Shown: positions 49,901-62,200 of the stretch, in pieces
How the letters are laid out: every line of letters begins with the position of its first letter
Position numbering within the stretch: position 1 is the first letter of the stretch
Origin: Haematococcus lacustris
Lineage: Eukaryota > Chlorophyta > Chlorophyceae > Chlamydomonadales > Haematococcaceae
Length of the DNA: 64,000 nucleotides
NCBI GenBank assembly: GCA_030144725.1
Contig: JASKMD010000005.1
Coordinates: forward strand, 4,649,151 to 4,713,150
Direction of reading: 5' to 3'
Notes under the pieces: generated by a model
What the model saw: the letters and a program-made list of their open reading frames with translations, nothing else
Told to the model about the DNA's origin: nothing
Databases searched by the model: none
Program-made: the position numbers and the translations under genes

Positions 49901-52900
49901 TGGCCTTGGCAAGGGTCAGGTCGCGCATGGCCTGGGCACGACAGTCCTCCAAGCGTCGCACTTCTGCTTGCACCTGCAGCCGCTCACCAGCCACCACTCG
50001 ACCTCCCTGCAGCTGATGGTGAAAGAAGGGTAGAAAAAACATCCAGACAGAGAGATGAGGTATGTGTGGGGTGTGTGAGGAGTCTGCCTGACCATGTTGT
50101 AGACTACATCATCATGGTGGAAGATGATGGAGTCTTTCACCGGCACCAGCTGAAGTTAGGAAAAGGGTAGAAAGCTTTTAGCCAGTCAGCCAACCAGCCA
50201 GCACAGCAGCCAGCTCCACAGGGGCCAAGCAGGCAGCAGTTCAGGCAGGTTTGCTCCCACCTGCTCAAGGCTGTGGGCATGCAGGCGAGAAGGCACTGCG
50301 AGTAGTGATTCGAACGCAGCCCTTTCAGGCGCTGTAGGCGCCACCCCCACTGCCTCCCACAGACTGCACAGGACATCAGCCAGCGCCTGCATCTTCACCT
50401 CACGGTCCGCCTGCAGCAGGAGAGGCGCGGTCGCAGGGTGCAGTGCTTGCAACAATGCAGTTCAAGCAGAGCCTACTATAAAGCCTTGGCATAGAGGTAA
50501 ACTCAGGGGCAGGTGCCAAACTGCTGTCACTGATATGGGGTGACATAGCTGAGTGATAGCGGCGAACCAGCCAGTTGGTGCTGGCGGATGGCTTGACCAA
50601 ACAATTGGGACTATGTGGGCACACAGCTACATGGTCCAGCAGGGGCGCTCATCATCTTCCCTCGCACCTTAAGCTTGGCCAGCTGCTCCTGCTTCTCAGC
50701 CAGTCGAGCAAACGTCTGATTGCTGAGGTCCACTGACATGCTGCTGATGTCTGACAATGCAGACGATTGGCCCAAGGATGCTCTGGGTTGCCCTGGTGAC
50801 TCGGCACTGCAAGACAGGCAGTTCGTGACCAGGCTGTGAGCCCCAGCAGCAGCACCTAGCTGACGCCATGCTGTTCTGATGTGCTAGGACCTGTGAGAAA
50901 TGGGAGAGTGATATGGAGGAGTAACACGCTGGTATGAGCAGGTCCGCACAAAGCCAAGCCCGCACCACAGCCAGGCAGGTGGCTGGACCGGGACTGCAAT
51001 GCAGCGCTGAACATGCAGCGCCTTGGTGAGAGCAGGTGGCGCCCGCTGGAGCTGTGCTACTGGCCAGACCAGGGAGCTCTGCCAGCCAAGGGCAAGGAGT
51101 ACCCTGGACTGGGCTACAAGCGGCTGCGAGACCAACCACCCTAGGCCCAGCAGCAGCAGCAGCAGCAGCAGCAGCCTGCTGAGGCACAGTAGCGTGTGCC
51201 CCCCATTTGAGCTGTCGTCAGCTTATAGTTAGTGCATGCAGGTCATGCCAACTCTACACCATAGCCCTCTGGGTCAGGCAATTGTGTAGGTGGTAGGCGA
51301 CCATGTCCATGTGTATGTCATGTATATGCCATGTGTATGCCGTGTGCATGGGAACTCCACACAGACAAAAACACCGCTTTGTAGCGGTCCACATTTAGTG
51401 TACCACTGCAATGAAGGCTCTAGGTGAGGGCCAAGGTGCTGTTCTGCTGTGCTACCGGTTTGTTTGTTTGTGACCAGGCTGTGAGCCACAGCGCTGCTGA
51501 TCTCAAGGCATTTGTGCAGGAGCCAACAGCTCTGCCAGCAGGGTGACTGCCTGCCTACCCACTGGCCTCTTGAGCTGCGCTCTGACACACTCTCCTCTCC
51601 TAGCTGCGCAGTGACAGCCGCGTCCCTGTCGCCCCGCTGCCTCCCCTAGGTCACGTCCTCCATTCCCACCTGTAAGCCAAAGACCCTGCTGCAGCTTCAG
51701 CAGCTGCAGCAGCAGTGGCCACGGCAGCTGCCAGGGGCTTGAGGGAGGGGTGTACTTCTGCTGCTGCGCGGACCTCATCTTCTCCCAGCTCTGCACATGC
51801 TGACCTCAACCTGGCCACCGCCTCCAGCGCGCGCTGCAGCCTCCGGTCCTGCACACAGTGCGGTGTGCCACACCTTAGCAGGGAGCATGCTGTCTTAATG
51901 CAGGTTGGTATGTGGAAGGGGCCTGGCAGGTGCTTTCCTGAGCTGGAATAACACTGGGAGTGAATGTGCAGCGGGCATGCGTTGGATGCATTGTGTGTGG
52001 GACCTCGCACTGCTTTGGTGCCCCGCTCTCTTGGTGCCGTTGCTCACCTTGTCTGACTGCAGGCGTTCATGCTGCAGCTGGAGGTAATCCATGCTCTCCT
52101 GGGTGAGGTCTGGCACACACGGTGTACTGGGCAGGCCCAGCTGCTTTTCAAGGGCCTGCATTGCAACACACCCTGGTGCTGCATACCCTCTGCTGCATCA
52201 ATGTGACGCATGTGGGTGGCATTGAGCCGCCTCGGCTGTCATGCAGGCACACACCTGGTTGGTGGTCAGCAGCTCTTCAAACTCATGCTGCCTGGCAGCT
52301 TTGCGGTCGCGCCAACTCATGAGCACTTTCATGGAGTGCTCGTATACATCCTTCAAGGTTCCACGTGGGCTGGCAGCCTGTGCAGGTGGGCAGTGTCACC
52401 CACATCGTGCATGTCAGCGGAGTGTGCAAAGCAGGAGCCAATGCCTCCCATGGGGGAAGCAAAGCTGTGGTAGGGGCCTGCTGTTCCAAATGAACACAAT
52501 GCGGTGCTCATCATTTGCTGCAAATAGAACACTTACGGGTATGATTTCCTGTGTGCCCAGCTGCGCTTGTATGTGGTTGACTTCTGACAATGCTTCCGAT
52601 ATCTTGGCTTGGAGCTGTTCCCTCCTTTGCTCACTGTACTTCACAGCCTATTGAACAGGAAGGACCGGCGCGTTGTGCTTACACCCATGGATTTGCACAC
52701 TCATGTCACAGTTGTCGTGATGGAGAGACTGCATAGCTGTGGTTGGCCAATCATGCATGGCTTGCACCCTGTCCTCCCACCTGGGTCCACAGGTTTTCCG
52801 CGCTTGAACAGATGCGGTGCAGCTCCTCCGCCTGCTCTTCGTCGGGCAAGCACAAGTCCTCAAAGATGCGGGCCAGCTTAGCCGTGCAGACTCGGCATAT

Positions 52901-52948
52901 CTCCTCGTACGAGACGAGAGCGGCTCTAGTAATGCCCGCGCAGTCCAT
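46915..52948 (-). CDS. MAP65: MAP65/PRC1/ASE1-family microtubule crosslinker, 13 exons
   Basis: This family bundles antiparallel microtubules in the spindle midzone and phragmoplast. The exons are 52948-52781, 52647-52537, 52377-52255, 52155-52048, 51848-51670, 50806-50668, 50410-50261, 50149-50093, 50012-49788, 49405-49247, 48857-48705, 48500-47451 and 47031-46915. All borders are GT-AG and in phase, giving about 912 residues. The first ~560 residues are predicted helical, as in the family. The conserved microtubule-binding core is visible as EASWLREYEADANRFK, then GRDANTKLQRSIRAQRSREV and LLEEWRLKEGSPFMFDDQ, matching WLEEYNRDxNRY, the gap region and the AWE...F.YDG block. The rest is a Ser/Pro/Ala-rich tail longer than usual, in one 1050-base exon. 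The intron between 51670 and 50806 carries a Fanzor-like tail. Start: the first ATG before the conserved coiled coil. Confidence 0.9.
50825..51487 (+). mobile_element. Fanzor/TnpB-like 3' tail, copy 4, in a MAP65 intron
   Basis: The plus strand from about 50949 encodes KPAPQPGRWLDRDCNAALNM and the downstream family blocks, with an early stop at 51142-51144 just before the polyQ run, where other copies have Lys. The original stop lies near 51193. Noncoding 3' sequence continues to about 51420 (TGCCAACTCTACACCATAGC..., GGGAACTCCACACAGACAAA) and is shared with the copy at 54470-54795. An 18-base direct repeat, GTGACCAGGCTGTGAGCC, lies at 50825-50842 and 51470-51487 on either side. The coding homology begins at almost the same codon as in copy 3. 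Confidence 0.6.
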
Positions 52949-53521
52949 TGTCGTCAATTCGCAGGGTCAACAACACATTGACTCGTGCGCTGCGTGCAGC
53001 TCGGCGTGCAGCTGAATCGGATGTACGAGGGGGACCCAGCAAACAAATTTGCTCTGCACGCCCACCTAGAATCCAAATTCTCACAGGCTATATATGATAA
53101 GCTCGAGTTCATTTTGATGGAAGAGAGCTCATATGGCACACGCTGTCCATCATCGCCCAGCGCTGCGGTGGACGTTTGCTGCTGAGCAGCATCAGCTATG
53201 GGGTTCCTGTGCCCGACGCAACAGAGCCCCTCTTCGGCAACATGTGACAAGAGCAGAGCGCGAAGATCAAGGGCGCGACTCAGGTGTCAAGCGCTGTGAC
53301 GCAGACTGTCGCGTGCTGTGGTCCCTCCCTCGCGTGCTGGTGAAGCAGATGAGGCCCAGGAAGCTCCTACGTGATGTGCAGAGCTTGAGGACGCATTTGC
53401 GCAGGAGCTGAGGCGGAGGGGGATGGAGTCGGCAAAAGGTGGTGTCACCAAGCATGCTGGGTTGTAGGGTGCCAGACAACTTCGGCCCTCAAAAGCCCTT
53501 GGGAGCGCCTCCACTGTGCAG
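52949..53521. other. Bidirectional upstream region (MAP65 / membrane protein)
   Basis: This lies between the divergent MAP65 start (52948, minus) and the first placed exon of the plus-strand membrane protein. It should hold both promoters and the missing first exon of the membrane-protein gene. ORFs here are short and I could not choose a start. Confidence 0.5.
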
Positions 53522-55919
53522 GCAAGAGTGCTGAGCCTACAACAGCAGCCAAGGACCCCTTCGCCAGCAGCACAGCTACCAGGCCCAGAGCAAGGCCGCC
53601 CCCTAAAGCAGCACAGGATGGGATCGGGGACCAGCGGCAGCGGTCCATGGACATGGTGACAGAAGGGCTGGAGGGGCTGCCCAAAAGGTGCATACTCACC
53701 TCCCCTTACCATGCAAGCGCTTGCCTGCAAGGCTTAATCCTTCCCCATGGCCCTGCAGCCCTGGGCGACATGTCTGCGGCAGCTCCTAGAGGGTTGAGGG
53801 AGCGTGCAGGCAGTGAGGCGGCAGGGGGTGTGGCGGCTGACCTGTCTTGGATCATGTAGCCGCTGCAGTGATGTCGTGAAGTAGGGTGGTGGCATGAGAG
53901 CCGCATGGGCCTGGGGCGCCACCCTAACCCCATGCAATACTCCCTCACACTCCCGCATACCTCACACGTCATATTTATTGCATATCACACCATGCAAGGC
54001 CCATGCGTGCAGGCATGCTGCTGCACAATGAGCAGGGTGGCTGTGCGGTGCGGTGCAGGGCAAGCCTGCTGCTGCAGCTGGGCGGCTCTGTGTTCCTGGC
54101 CTTCCTCCCCTTCATGCTGGCCTTCTCACTGCTGTTCACAGGCGTGTATGCGGTGAGAACAGCTAGGAGCCAGGGCTAGGCAAGGGGACAGGCAGGCAAG
54201 GGGACAGGCAGGCAAGGGGCAGGCAAGCAGCAGGCAAAGGGCAGGTCAGGGGCAGGCAAGGGGCAGGTCAGGGGCGATTGACAGGGTAGAGGAAGAGGGT
54301 GGAGGTCGAGGGTATAGGTAGAGGTTTTATGCTGACATATAATCAGAAGCAGCGCTGAAGTTGTGAATGAGATGTGTGGCAGAGCAGCTACAGCAGTGAG
54401 CTTGAGTGACCAGGACCATGTTTCTGACAACATGTCTCTCACCACAAAACTGCACAGCTCCATTACAGCACCTTGGCTCTCAACCTTGAGCATTCATTGC
54501 AGTCGAACACACTAACTGTGAACCACTACAAAACGGTGTTTTTGTCTGCGTGGAGTTCCCATCGCATGGCATGCACATGGCCTATACATGGCATACACAT
54601 GGTCACGGTCGCCAACCACCTACAGCATTGCCTGACCCCTGTGACAGGGCTATGCATAGATTTGGCATGACAAAACATGCACTAAGCGTGTAAGCTGATG
54701 ACAGCTTCAAGTTGGGGGGGGCACACACTACTGTGCCTCAGCAGGCTGCTGCTGCTGCTGCTGGGCCTTGGGAGGCTTGTCTCGCAGCCGCTCCATTACA
54801 GCAGCAGCAATGCAGCAACGCACCAAGCAAACAGCTCCCATGACCAGGATAGGTCACAGCTCTGATGCAACAGCTGCCTGCCTGCACCTGGGCTGCCACC
54901 AGGTGTTTGGCGACTCGTTCCTGCACACTGGCAATGAGCGCTCGCGGCCCCCGCCCTACGTGGACCCCATCAAGCTGCTGTCAGAGCCCACAGTGGACCC
55001 GTGAGTGGCTCACCACTATCACCACTACCTTAACCACCGTCACCACCACCACCACCAAAGCTGCAGCGGCCTGGCACCTGGCAGCCTGGGGAAGCGAAAC
55101 ACGCCATGAGAGTGAGACTGCATGGCTCGCTGCCTGCCTGCCTGCCTGCTGGGGGTACCCTCCATGCCTTAGGGGGGTTATGCTGCAAGCCACACAGCTG
55201 CCAGACTGGAGTAGCAGTGGGCCTTGCATGCCAAAACTGATTCACAGCAGGCACCCTACCCTACCCTACTGTGTACCCTACCCTACATCAGTAGGCACCC
55301 TGCACAGGCACCCTACACAGCCATCAGGCACCCTACCCTACTGTGTACAGCTGCTATGCTGCCCTTTAGCAGCTGCCCTCACAGGATGCCATGTCGCATC
55401 GCGCCTTTGCGCTGCGCGCTGCACGGCTAGGTGTGCCTCCAGGGTCCGTCTGGGGCCATGAGTTGCTGTATGTTGGGGTGTTGCACTAATCCCACATAGT
55501 CCTATGGGGTTAACCCCAACACCACTTTGTCCTGGGCCAGCTCCCTACAAGGTCAGCTAAACCAAGCGTAACCCTAGCTCAACCCTAACTCTAGCCTGAA
55601 CCCTAACCCTAGCCTCAGCCGGAATCCTAGTCCCATCACCCTGATTGTATCTGAGCGTAGAATGTGTGTGAATTCACCACAAGGTCAGCTAACGCTAACC
55701 CTATCATAACCTGGACGTGTTAGACGTTAGAAGTATGGGACGCTCCCTGTGTAGGAGCCCCTGGCCCCTGATGCGTCATCTGCTGCCCTGCGCCCGACTC
55801 TGTGCCAGAGTCATATATGCCTGAGGCTCCAGTGCACTGGCCAGCACTCCCTGATGTAAGCATTGTCTGTTGCTCTGCTGCTGCTGCCTGGGTGCAGCTA
55901 CGTGCCCTTCAACAGATGA
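53522..55919 (+). CDS. Small single-pass membrane protein, first exon unresolved
   Basis: Exons placed: 53522-53687, 54059-54152, 54903-55000 and 55898-55919 (stop). All borders are GT-AG and in phase. The N-terminal part is Ser/Thr/Ala/Pro/Arg-rich, like an organelle transit peptide, and then reads MDMVTEGLEGLPKR. One clear membrane helix follows (LGGSVFLAFLPFMLAFSLLF), then GDSFLHTGN, PPPYVDPIKLLSEPTVDP and a short end YVPFNR. The pattern resembles small thylakoid-type proteins, but I cannot name a family; plastid location is inferred. The true start lies upstream or at ATG 53647. The second intron contains a Fanzor-like tail (54470-54795) and the third contains CCCTA-type repeats. Confidence 0.7.
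54470..54795 (-). mobile_element. Fanzor/TnpB-like 3' tail, copy 5, in an intron
   Basis: The minus strand 54795-54730 keeps only the last ~20 codons (RLRDKPPKAQ, polyQ, PAEAQ, stop), followed by about 260 bases of noncoding 3' sequence. That sequence matches copy 4 more closely than copies 1 and 3 (GGAGTTCCCAT, ACAAAACGGTGTTTTTGTC). It has the opposite orientation to copy 4, about 3.5 kb away. Confidence 0.6.
55245..55340 (+). repeat. CCCTA / GGCACCCTAC short repeats
   Basis: Repeated CACCCTACCCTACTGTGTA-type units in an intron of the membrane-protein gene. A looser (A)ACCCTA-rich stretch follows at 55555-55640. Confidence 0.75.
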
Positions 55920-56187
55920 CTGTGCTGCCTCGGTGGCCGTGGCAGTGTGGCGGGCCAGTGCAAGCAGCTGGGGGCAAGGGAGGAGCACTGAAGATGACGG
56001 GCACCCTCCCGAGGGTTACGCAGAGCTGTGCCAGCCAAAAGTTGTGTCCCGGCTAAGTTTATGCATGAGGAGAATCCGAGCTACTCTCATTAGTGCATGC
56101 GCGGCGGCAGAACGGCATGGCTTGCATCTACGGCAGTCAAAATGACGGAATTGGGGATCAGGCAATGTGGTTGTAGCTGTAGCTGTT

Positions 56188-56192
56188 TGTAA
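56188..56192 (+). terminator. Candidate TGTAA polyadenylation signal
   Basis: TGTAA about 270 bases after the membrane-protein stop and about 200 bases before the IF-2 start, a plausible 3' end between two tandem genes. Confidence 0.4.
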
Positions 56193-56394
56193 CGATGTGA
56201 ATTGGCATGAACACGCGGATTGGCAACCTTTACAGCTGTGGTGCAAAGGACAAACGCAGGAAAAAGGTGCAAAGGCAAAGGAAAACGGCGCCCACCTCAT
56301 GCTGTGCAAGTCGGGTCATTTTCTCTCCTCCCCCCGTCCCCACGACTCCTGCAGGCCGACTGGCGGGTAGGCACGCAGGCCATCGCGGCAGGCG

Positions 56395-57163
56395 ATGCGC
56401 GTATGCAGACTGTATTTTTCATATTTATGGCGAGCATTGTCGAAGCCACAAGACCGGCCTTCTGTGAGCATCGCACGCGCGTCATCGTCGCTGTCACCAC
56501 GCAGCAGTTCCGCGCGGCTAGCCAAGCGGCGGGCCGCAGATGATGCAGCGCCGCTTAGGTCTGACCTTTCCTTACAGCAGCTGCTTAAGGACCTTCAGCG
56601 TCGTGAAACAGGCAGCGATGGGACTTTACGTGAAAGTGAAGACAGGAGCGGGCGCACAGCGACCCCAGGTTCAGCAGTGGAGCAGGCTGAGCTGGCCAGC
56701 CCCAGCCTGGTGGTCGTGCACAAGTCCCGCAGGGCCAGCAGGCCTGAGTTAGACCTAAGCAGCATCCCTATGGCGCGCATAGAAGCCGCAGCCACAGCAG
56801 TCAAGACAACCAGCCCCGGCAGCAGCGCCAACACCACCATCACCAGCATCAGCAGCAAATCAGGCCAAACAGCCAGCAGCAGCAGCAGCAGCACTCAGGC
56901 TGACCTAGGTAGCTTGCTGCAGCCCGACCCCAGTGCCCCCACTGTGAGGAGCCTGGCTGCCCCCACCCCCACCCCCACCCCCAGCCTGCTGCCTGGGTCA
57001 CAGGCCGCTGCCCCCCCTGATGCTACTGCCGCCCCCTTAGCCCGACTCCCAGGTCCAGCTGCTGCTGCTTCTGCTGCTACTGCTGGCAGCAGTCCAGGCC
57101 CTGGCACTGCAGTCACTGAGTGGCTAAGGGCGCAAATGCTGCACGCCTCCCCCCCTCACACCC

Positions 57164-57209
<46 letters not shown>

Positions 57210-59170
57210 CAGGCTGCAAACTGCACACACAGCCCCCCCCCCACCCCCTGCCGCTGCCGACCTGCCAGGCCCTGAGCCCAGCAGGCCCAGGGTGCATGGT
57301 AGGGTGCCAACACCTGCACCCCACCCCGCCCCTGATACAACCACAGCTGAGGCGCCAGGACTGGAGGGGGGGGCACATAGCGGGAGGGTAGCAGCAGCAG
57401 AGGCAGGAGCGGCCACACTGGACCAAGCACTGGCACCAGCAGCAGAGGCAAGGTTGACGCCCATGTCCCCAGCCACCACCCCCAGCGGCCCTCTCTGCCC
57501 CACTGCCCTGCCAGCAACCGCACCCCCCCTTCCCCCCTCAGACCCTGCTGCTGCCCTCCCAGCCCACACTGCTCCTACCGCCCATGTGGCCCACCCCCCC
57601 TCCCCCCCCCCAGCAACCCCACACTCCTCCACCCAGTCCTCCTACCCTACCCCCACTCCCACACCACCCCGCCCCCGACCCCAGCCCTGAGAGCAGGCAG
57701 CAGGTCAGCCCCCCCCCTCCCTCACACCCGGCACCGGTTGAGGTAGCGGCAGCAGGGGTGAGCAGCACACGCCCACCCGCCTCAATTGCCGGTCCCCCCC
57801 CCGGGCTGCAGTCATTGCCTGGCTGGTGGCAGGGGCTGCAGCAGCAGGCCACAGCAGCAGCGGCTCTGGCTGCGGCGTCCCTGCAGCGCGCCACCGCAGC
57901 CGTGCTGTCCTTCACAGGGCTGGCCCCAGCCCCCCACACACACACCCAGCCTGCCGCAGCTCCCCCCTCCCCTGCCACCCCCCTGCCCCTCCCCACCCCC
58001 TCCCCTTCCTCCCCCCCCTCCCCCTCACCCCCTTCACACACCCCCCTCACCCCCGCTGGCCTGCTGCTGCCCAGCCCCCCGCCCCAGCCCGCCCCTCTGC
58101 TGCCCCTCATGCCATCCACAGGGGACCCAGACCCCCTAGCCCTGCTGCCCTCCCCCCTGCTCACCGCCACCATCCAGGCTGCCAGGAGCCACCGGCCCCA
58201 GGCCTACCAGCCAGGGGTGTGGTGCCTAGGGCTGTCTGCCATGCCTGCCCACAGGGCCACAGGGCGGGGGGCTGGCCGGGGGGAGGTGGTGGGGGGGAGG
58301 GTGCCGGCACCAGGGATAGGCTTGCCAGAGGGCCAGCAGGGGGGAGGGGAGGCGAGCAGCAGTGGATCACTCCATCAAGACAGCAGCAGGGCTGGGACAG
58401 ATCAGGGTGGGGGGGTGATCTCAGATCTGAGATCAGATCCGAGATCAGATCTTAGATCAGTGCTGCTAGATCAGCTGGCCACGCATTTCTCCTCAGCCCG
58501 CAGCAGCTCGCCCTCAACCCACAGTGCTGCTGCGCGCGGGAAGGGGGTCAGGCATGAGGTTGGCCTGGGGCTTGGGGCGCGGGCTGGGTCAGAGCCAGGG
58601 GCAGCAGCAGCAGCCAGGCCCCCCCACCAGCAGCTGTACAGTGCACCCCTGTCACCTTCGTCAGGTGCCCTGGGGCCCTCACCTGATCACACTGTCACTC
58701 CCCCAGGCCAGCTAGGTCACACCCCTCACTCCTCACACATCCCAGCGACACCCCAGGGCACGCCTAGCTTTGCAGCCCCTCCTCCGGCCCCTCCTACCGC
58801 TGCTGCCGTTTCCCCTCCCCCTGCAGCGGCTGCAGCGGGCGCACCTGCTGCTGACCTTCCCAGCGCACCTGCAGCTGCACCCACCTCAGCTGTGGCACCA
58901 AGCACATCTCATCCATCGCCGGAGGCAGATGAGGTGCAGCCGATGCTGCCAATGCTGCCTGCAGCTGCCCAGGCCACCTCTGACCCCCTCATCCTCAGCT
59001 TGTATGCTGCCCTGACTGGGTCAGTGGGGGGGCTCTGGGGGGGGCAAGGGGTACCCAGGCCCCGCCCCCCCCCCCCGGGCCGCACCCACAGGCTGGGGGG
59101 AACAGGGTATGGTGGGTGGGGCTGCACCCCCTCCCCCTACCCCCCAGCATCCTCTGACCCAGGCAGCCGA

Positions 59171-59224
<54 letters not shown>

Positions 59225-62200
59225 AGCACAGCAGCAGCCACAGCCACAGCTGGAGCAGCAACTGCAGCAGGGGCAGGGGCAGCAGCAGGGGCAGCAACTG
59301 CAGCAGGGGCAGGGGCAGCAGCAGGGGGGTGTGGCAGGGCAGGCCGAGTCCGGGCACCCCCAGTATGCTTACCTTAGCCCGGAGGAGCGGCAGCAGCTGG
59401 TGGACCTGGAGCGGCTGCTGGAGGAGCAGGAGGTGAGGGGGGGGAGGGGCAGGGCAAACGAGGGGGGAGAGGGAAGTGGGGAGGGAGGAGTAGGGAAGGG
59501 GACAGGGGGCAGGCGGGGTCCAGGGAGCTCTATCATGCAGTAGGGCAGGGGACAGGGCAGGGGACAGGAGGCCAGCAGCAGAGCAATGCAGGAGGCCCTG
59601 TCCAGTCAGGGACAGCCGCATGTGTCGGGGCGTTGCTGAGCATGACTGCCACATGTATTGGCCCGCCTACCTCCCCACCTCCACCGCCCACCAGCCCACC
59701 CACCCACCCACCCACCTGCCTACCCTCCTGCCTTCCCATCATGACAGGCCACCCACCCCGGCTTCACTGCTCGCCTCCAACTGCGGCAATCCCTTCTCCC
59801 TGCCATTGCTGCTGTGTGCCCCTGTTGCCTTCCTCACCCTGCCCAGGCCGCCTTCAAAGCCCTCCAACTCGCCTTCAGCCCCCAGCTGCAGCTGCCCGAC
59901 CCCCCTCTTGCCCCCTCTCACTCTGCACAAAGCCAAGACATGCAGAGCGCAGGAGAACGGGAGGGGGAGGCCGGGGCAGGGGGGGGGACTGGGTTGCATG
60001 GGGCGGATGAGGTGGATGAGGTGATGGTGGGTTTGCAGCCGCTGTGGGAGCATGCAGGCCGTGTGCGGGGCGTGAAGCAGGACATCCAGCACCTGCTGCG
60101 CCTGAACAAGGTGGGGCAAGGGCGGGGGCGGGGGCGGGGGCAGGGGCAGGGGCAGGGGCAGGGGCAGGGGCAGGGGCAGGGGCAGGGGCAGGGGCAGGGG
60201 CAGGGGCAGGGGCAGGGGCAGGGGCAGGGGCAGGGGCAGGGGCAGGGGCAGGGGGAGGGGCAGGGTTGTCAGCTGCTTGATCATACAGTCTCGCCCCAGC
60301 CATTACAATCTGTCACGTGCCTGTCATGTGCCACAGGAGCGCCGGTTGGCGGCTAAGCTCGAAGCCCGCCCCACGCACACTGCACGCCCGGCCATTTCGC
60401 CGGGCCTACGCCTGTGGGACCGCGCGCCTTCTCCCCGCCCGTCCTCCGAGACTTCCGTGATCTCCGGAACGTCTTCCGAAATTGCAAGTGGCAAGCCCGC
60501 ACCCACGCCTGCTCCAGACGTTGTTCCCTCCGCCGAGGTTGCGCTGCAGCAGCTGCTGTCGGCCATCACAAGCGACCCCGCCGCAAGCTCCGTCGACCCA
60601 TTCGCTCCCGGGAGACCCCGCGACCGGGGGGCTGACGGCGCGCGCCCGGCCTGGAACAGCCCGTCCTGGTTATCCCCTCAGGCCGGCGCCCGGCCCTTTC
60701 CCGACCTGCCTGACAGCAGACCTGGTGGCCCAGGGGGGTGGGAGGGGCGAGGGAGCAGAGGCAAGGGGGGGTGGCAGCAGCCAGAGAGGCAGGAGGAGGT
60801 GCCTGTGGCGGACTGGGTGGCGGCTCTACAGCCCTTGGTCCTTGGCCCAGGCTTGCGGGCAGCCCAGGGCCAGCACGGGCAGCAGGGGGAGGGGGTGGAG
60901 GGGGGGTGGGATGGGCAGCAGCGGGGGAGGGGGGCCTCCCCTTTGAACACCTTGGACCAACCAGGGGGCGAGTCAGGGGCAGCGGCAGGGGCAGCAGCTG
61001 GTCAGCAGCTGGAGCAGGGGGCGGGAAGCAGCTCTGACACGGTGGGTGTGAGGCAGAGGCGTGGGTGTGGGTGCGGCAGCAGCTAGGTGTTGCATGGTTG
61101 TGGCCGCAGGCGGCTAGCGGCTAGGCTGGGGGCAGGCAGCCCCCCTTAACACCCTTACGGCTAATTATTAACATGGCAGAGTCAGCGGTATGAGCAATCG
61201 CACAACTAGTGGGTGGGCAACCGCCCAAGCGCTCACCTGCTTTGCCATGCCAGCTGCCCTGCTCTGACTAGGCCCCTACCCTTGAGCCTGGCCCCCCCCC
61301 GGCCTACCCCAAGCCCTGGCCCTGACCCTGTTGACCCTGTGCCTGTGGTCCTGCCGTGAAGGTCATCGTGCCCTGGCCAGTCAGTGTGGCGCAGCTGGCA
61401 CGGCTGCTGGGGGCAAGCGTGGCGGCGGTGGAGCGGTGCCTGGGGGAGTCCCTAGGGGAGCTGCCGGCCTCTGATCAGGTGAGGAGGGCGGGGTGGGCGG
61501 GGAGGGAGAGGGGGAGAGGGGGAGAGGGGGAGAGGGGGAGAGGGGAGAAGGGGGAGAGGGGGAGAGGGGGGAGAGGGGAGAAGGGGGGAAGGGGAAGGGA
61601 AAGGGGAAAGGTGCGCCAGTGGTGGCGGTGGTGTGGTAATCGCGTCTTTCCATACTGCCCTCCTCTTCGCCCCTCACCCCCACCCCCCTTCCTCACCTGC
61701 TCCACCCGCTCGCCCTGCCCTTGCCCTGCCCCCGCTGCCCGCAGGACCTTGTCAGCCGTGAGGCAGTGGAGTTGACGGCCCTGCAGTTTGGGAAGCTGGC
61801 TATCCTGCAGGCCGTGCAGCAGGGTGAGGCCGGCCAGCACTGTCCAGACCACATGCCCTGACCCGACCCGACCCGACCCGACCCGACCCGACCCGACCCG
61901 ACCCGACCCGACCCGACCCGACCCGACCCGACCCGACCCGACCCGACCCGACCCGACCCGACCCGACCCGACCCGACCCGACCCGACCCGACCCGACCCG
62001 ACCCGACCCGACCCGACCCGACCCGACCCGACCCGACCCGGCCCGACCCGACCCGACCCGACCCGACCCGACCCGGCCCGGCCCGGCCCGGCCCGGCCCG
62101 GCCCGGCCCGGCCCGGCCCGGCCCGGCCCGGCCCGACCCGGCCCGGCCCGACCCGACCCGACCCGACCCGACCCGACCCGACCCGACCCGACCCGACCCG

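Noticed and set aside
55745..55858. Extra exon reading VPESYMPEAPVHWPALPD in the membrane-protein gene
   Set aside because: The preceding exon (ending 55000) joins the last exon (55898) exactly in phase, giving PTVDPYVPFNR and a stop; the extra block has no acceptor that keeps the frame.
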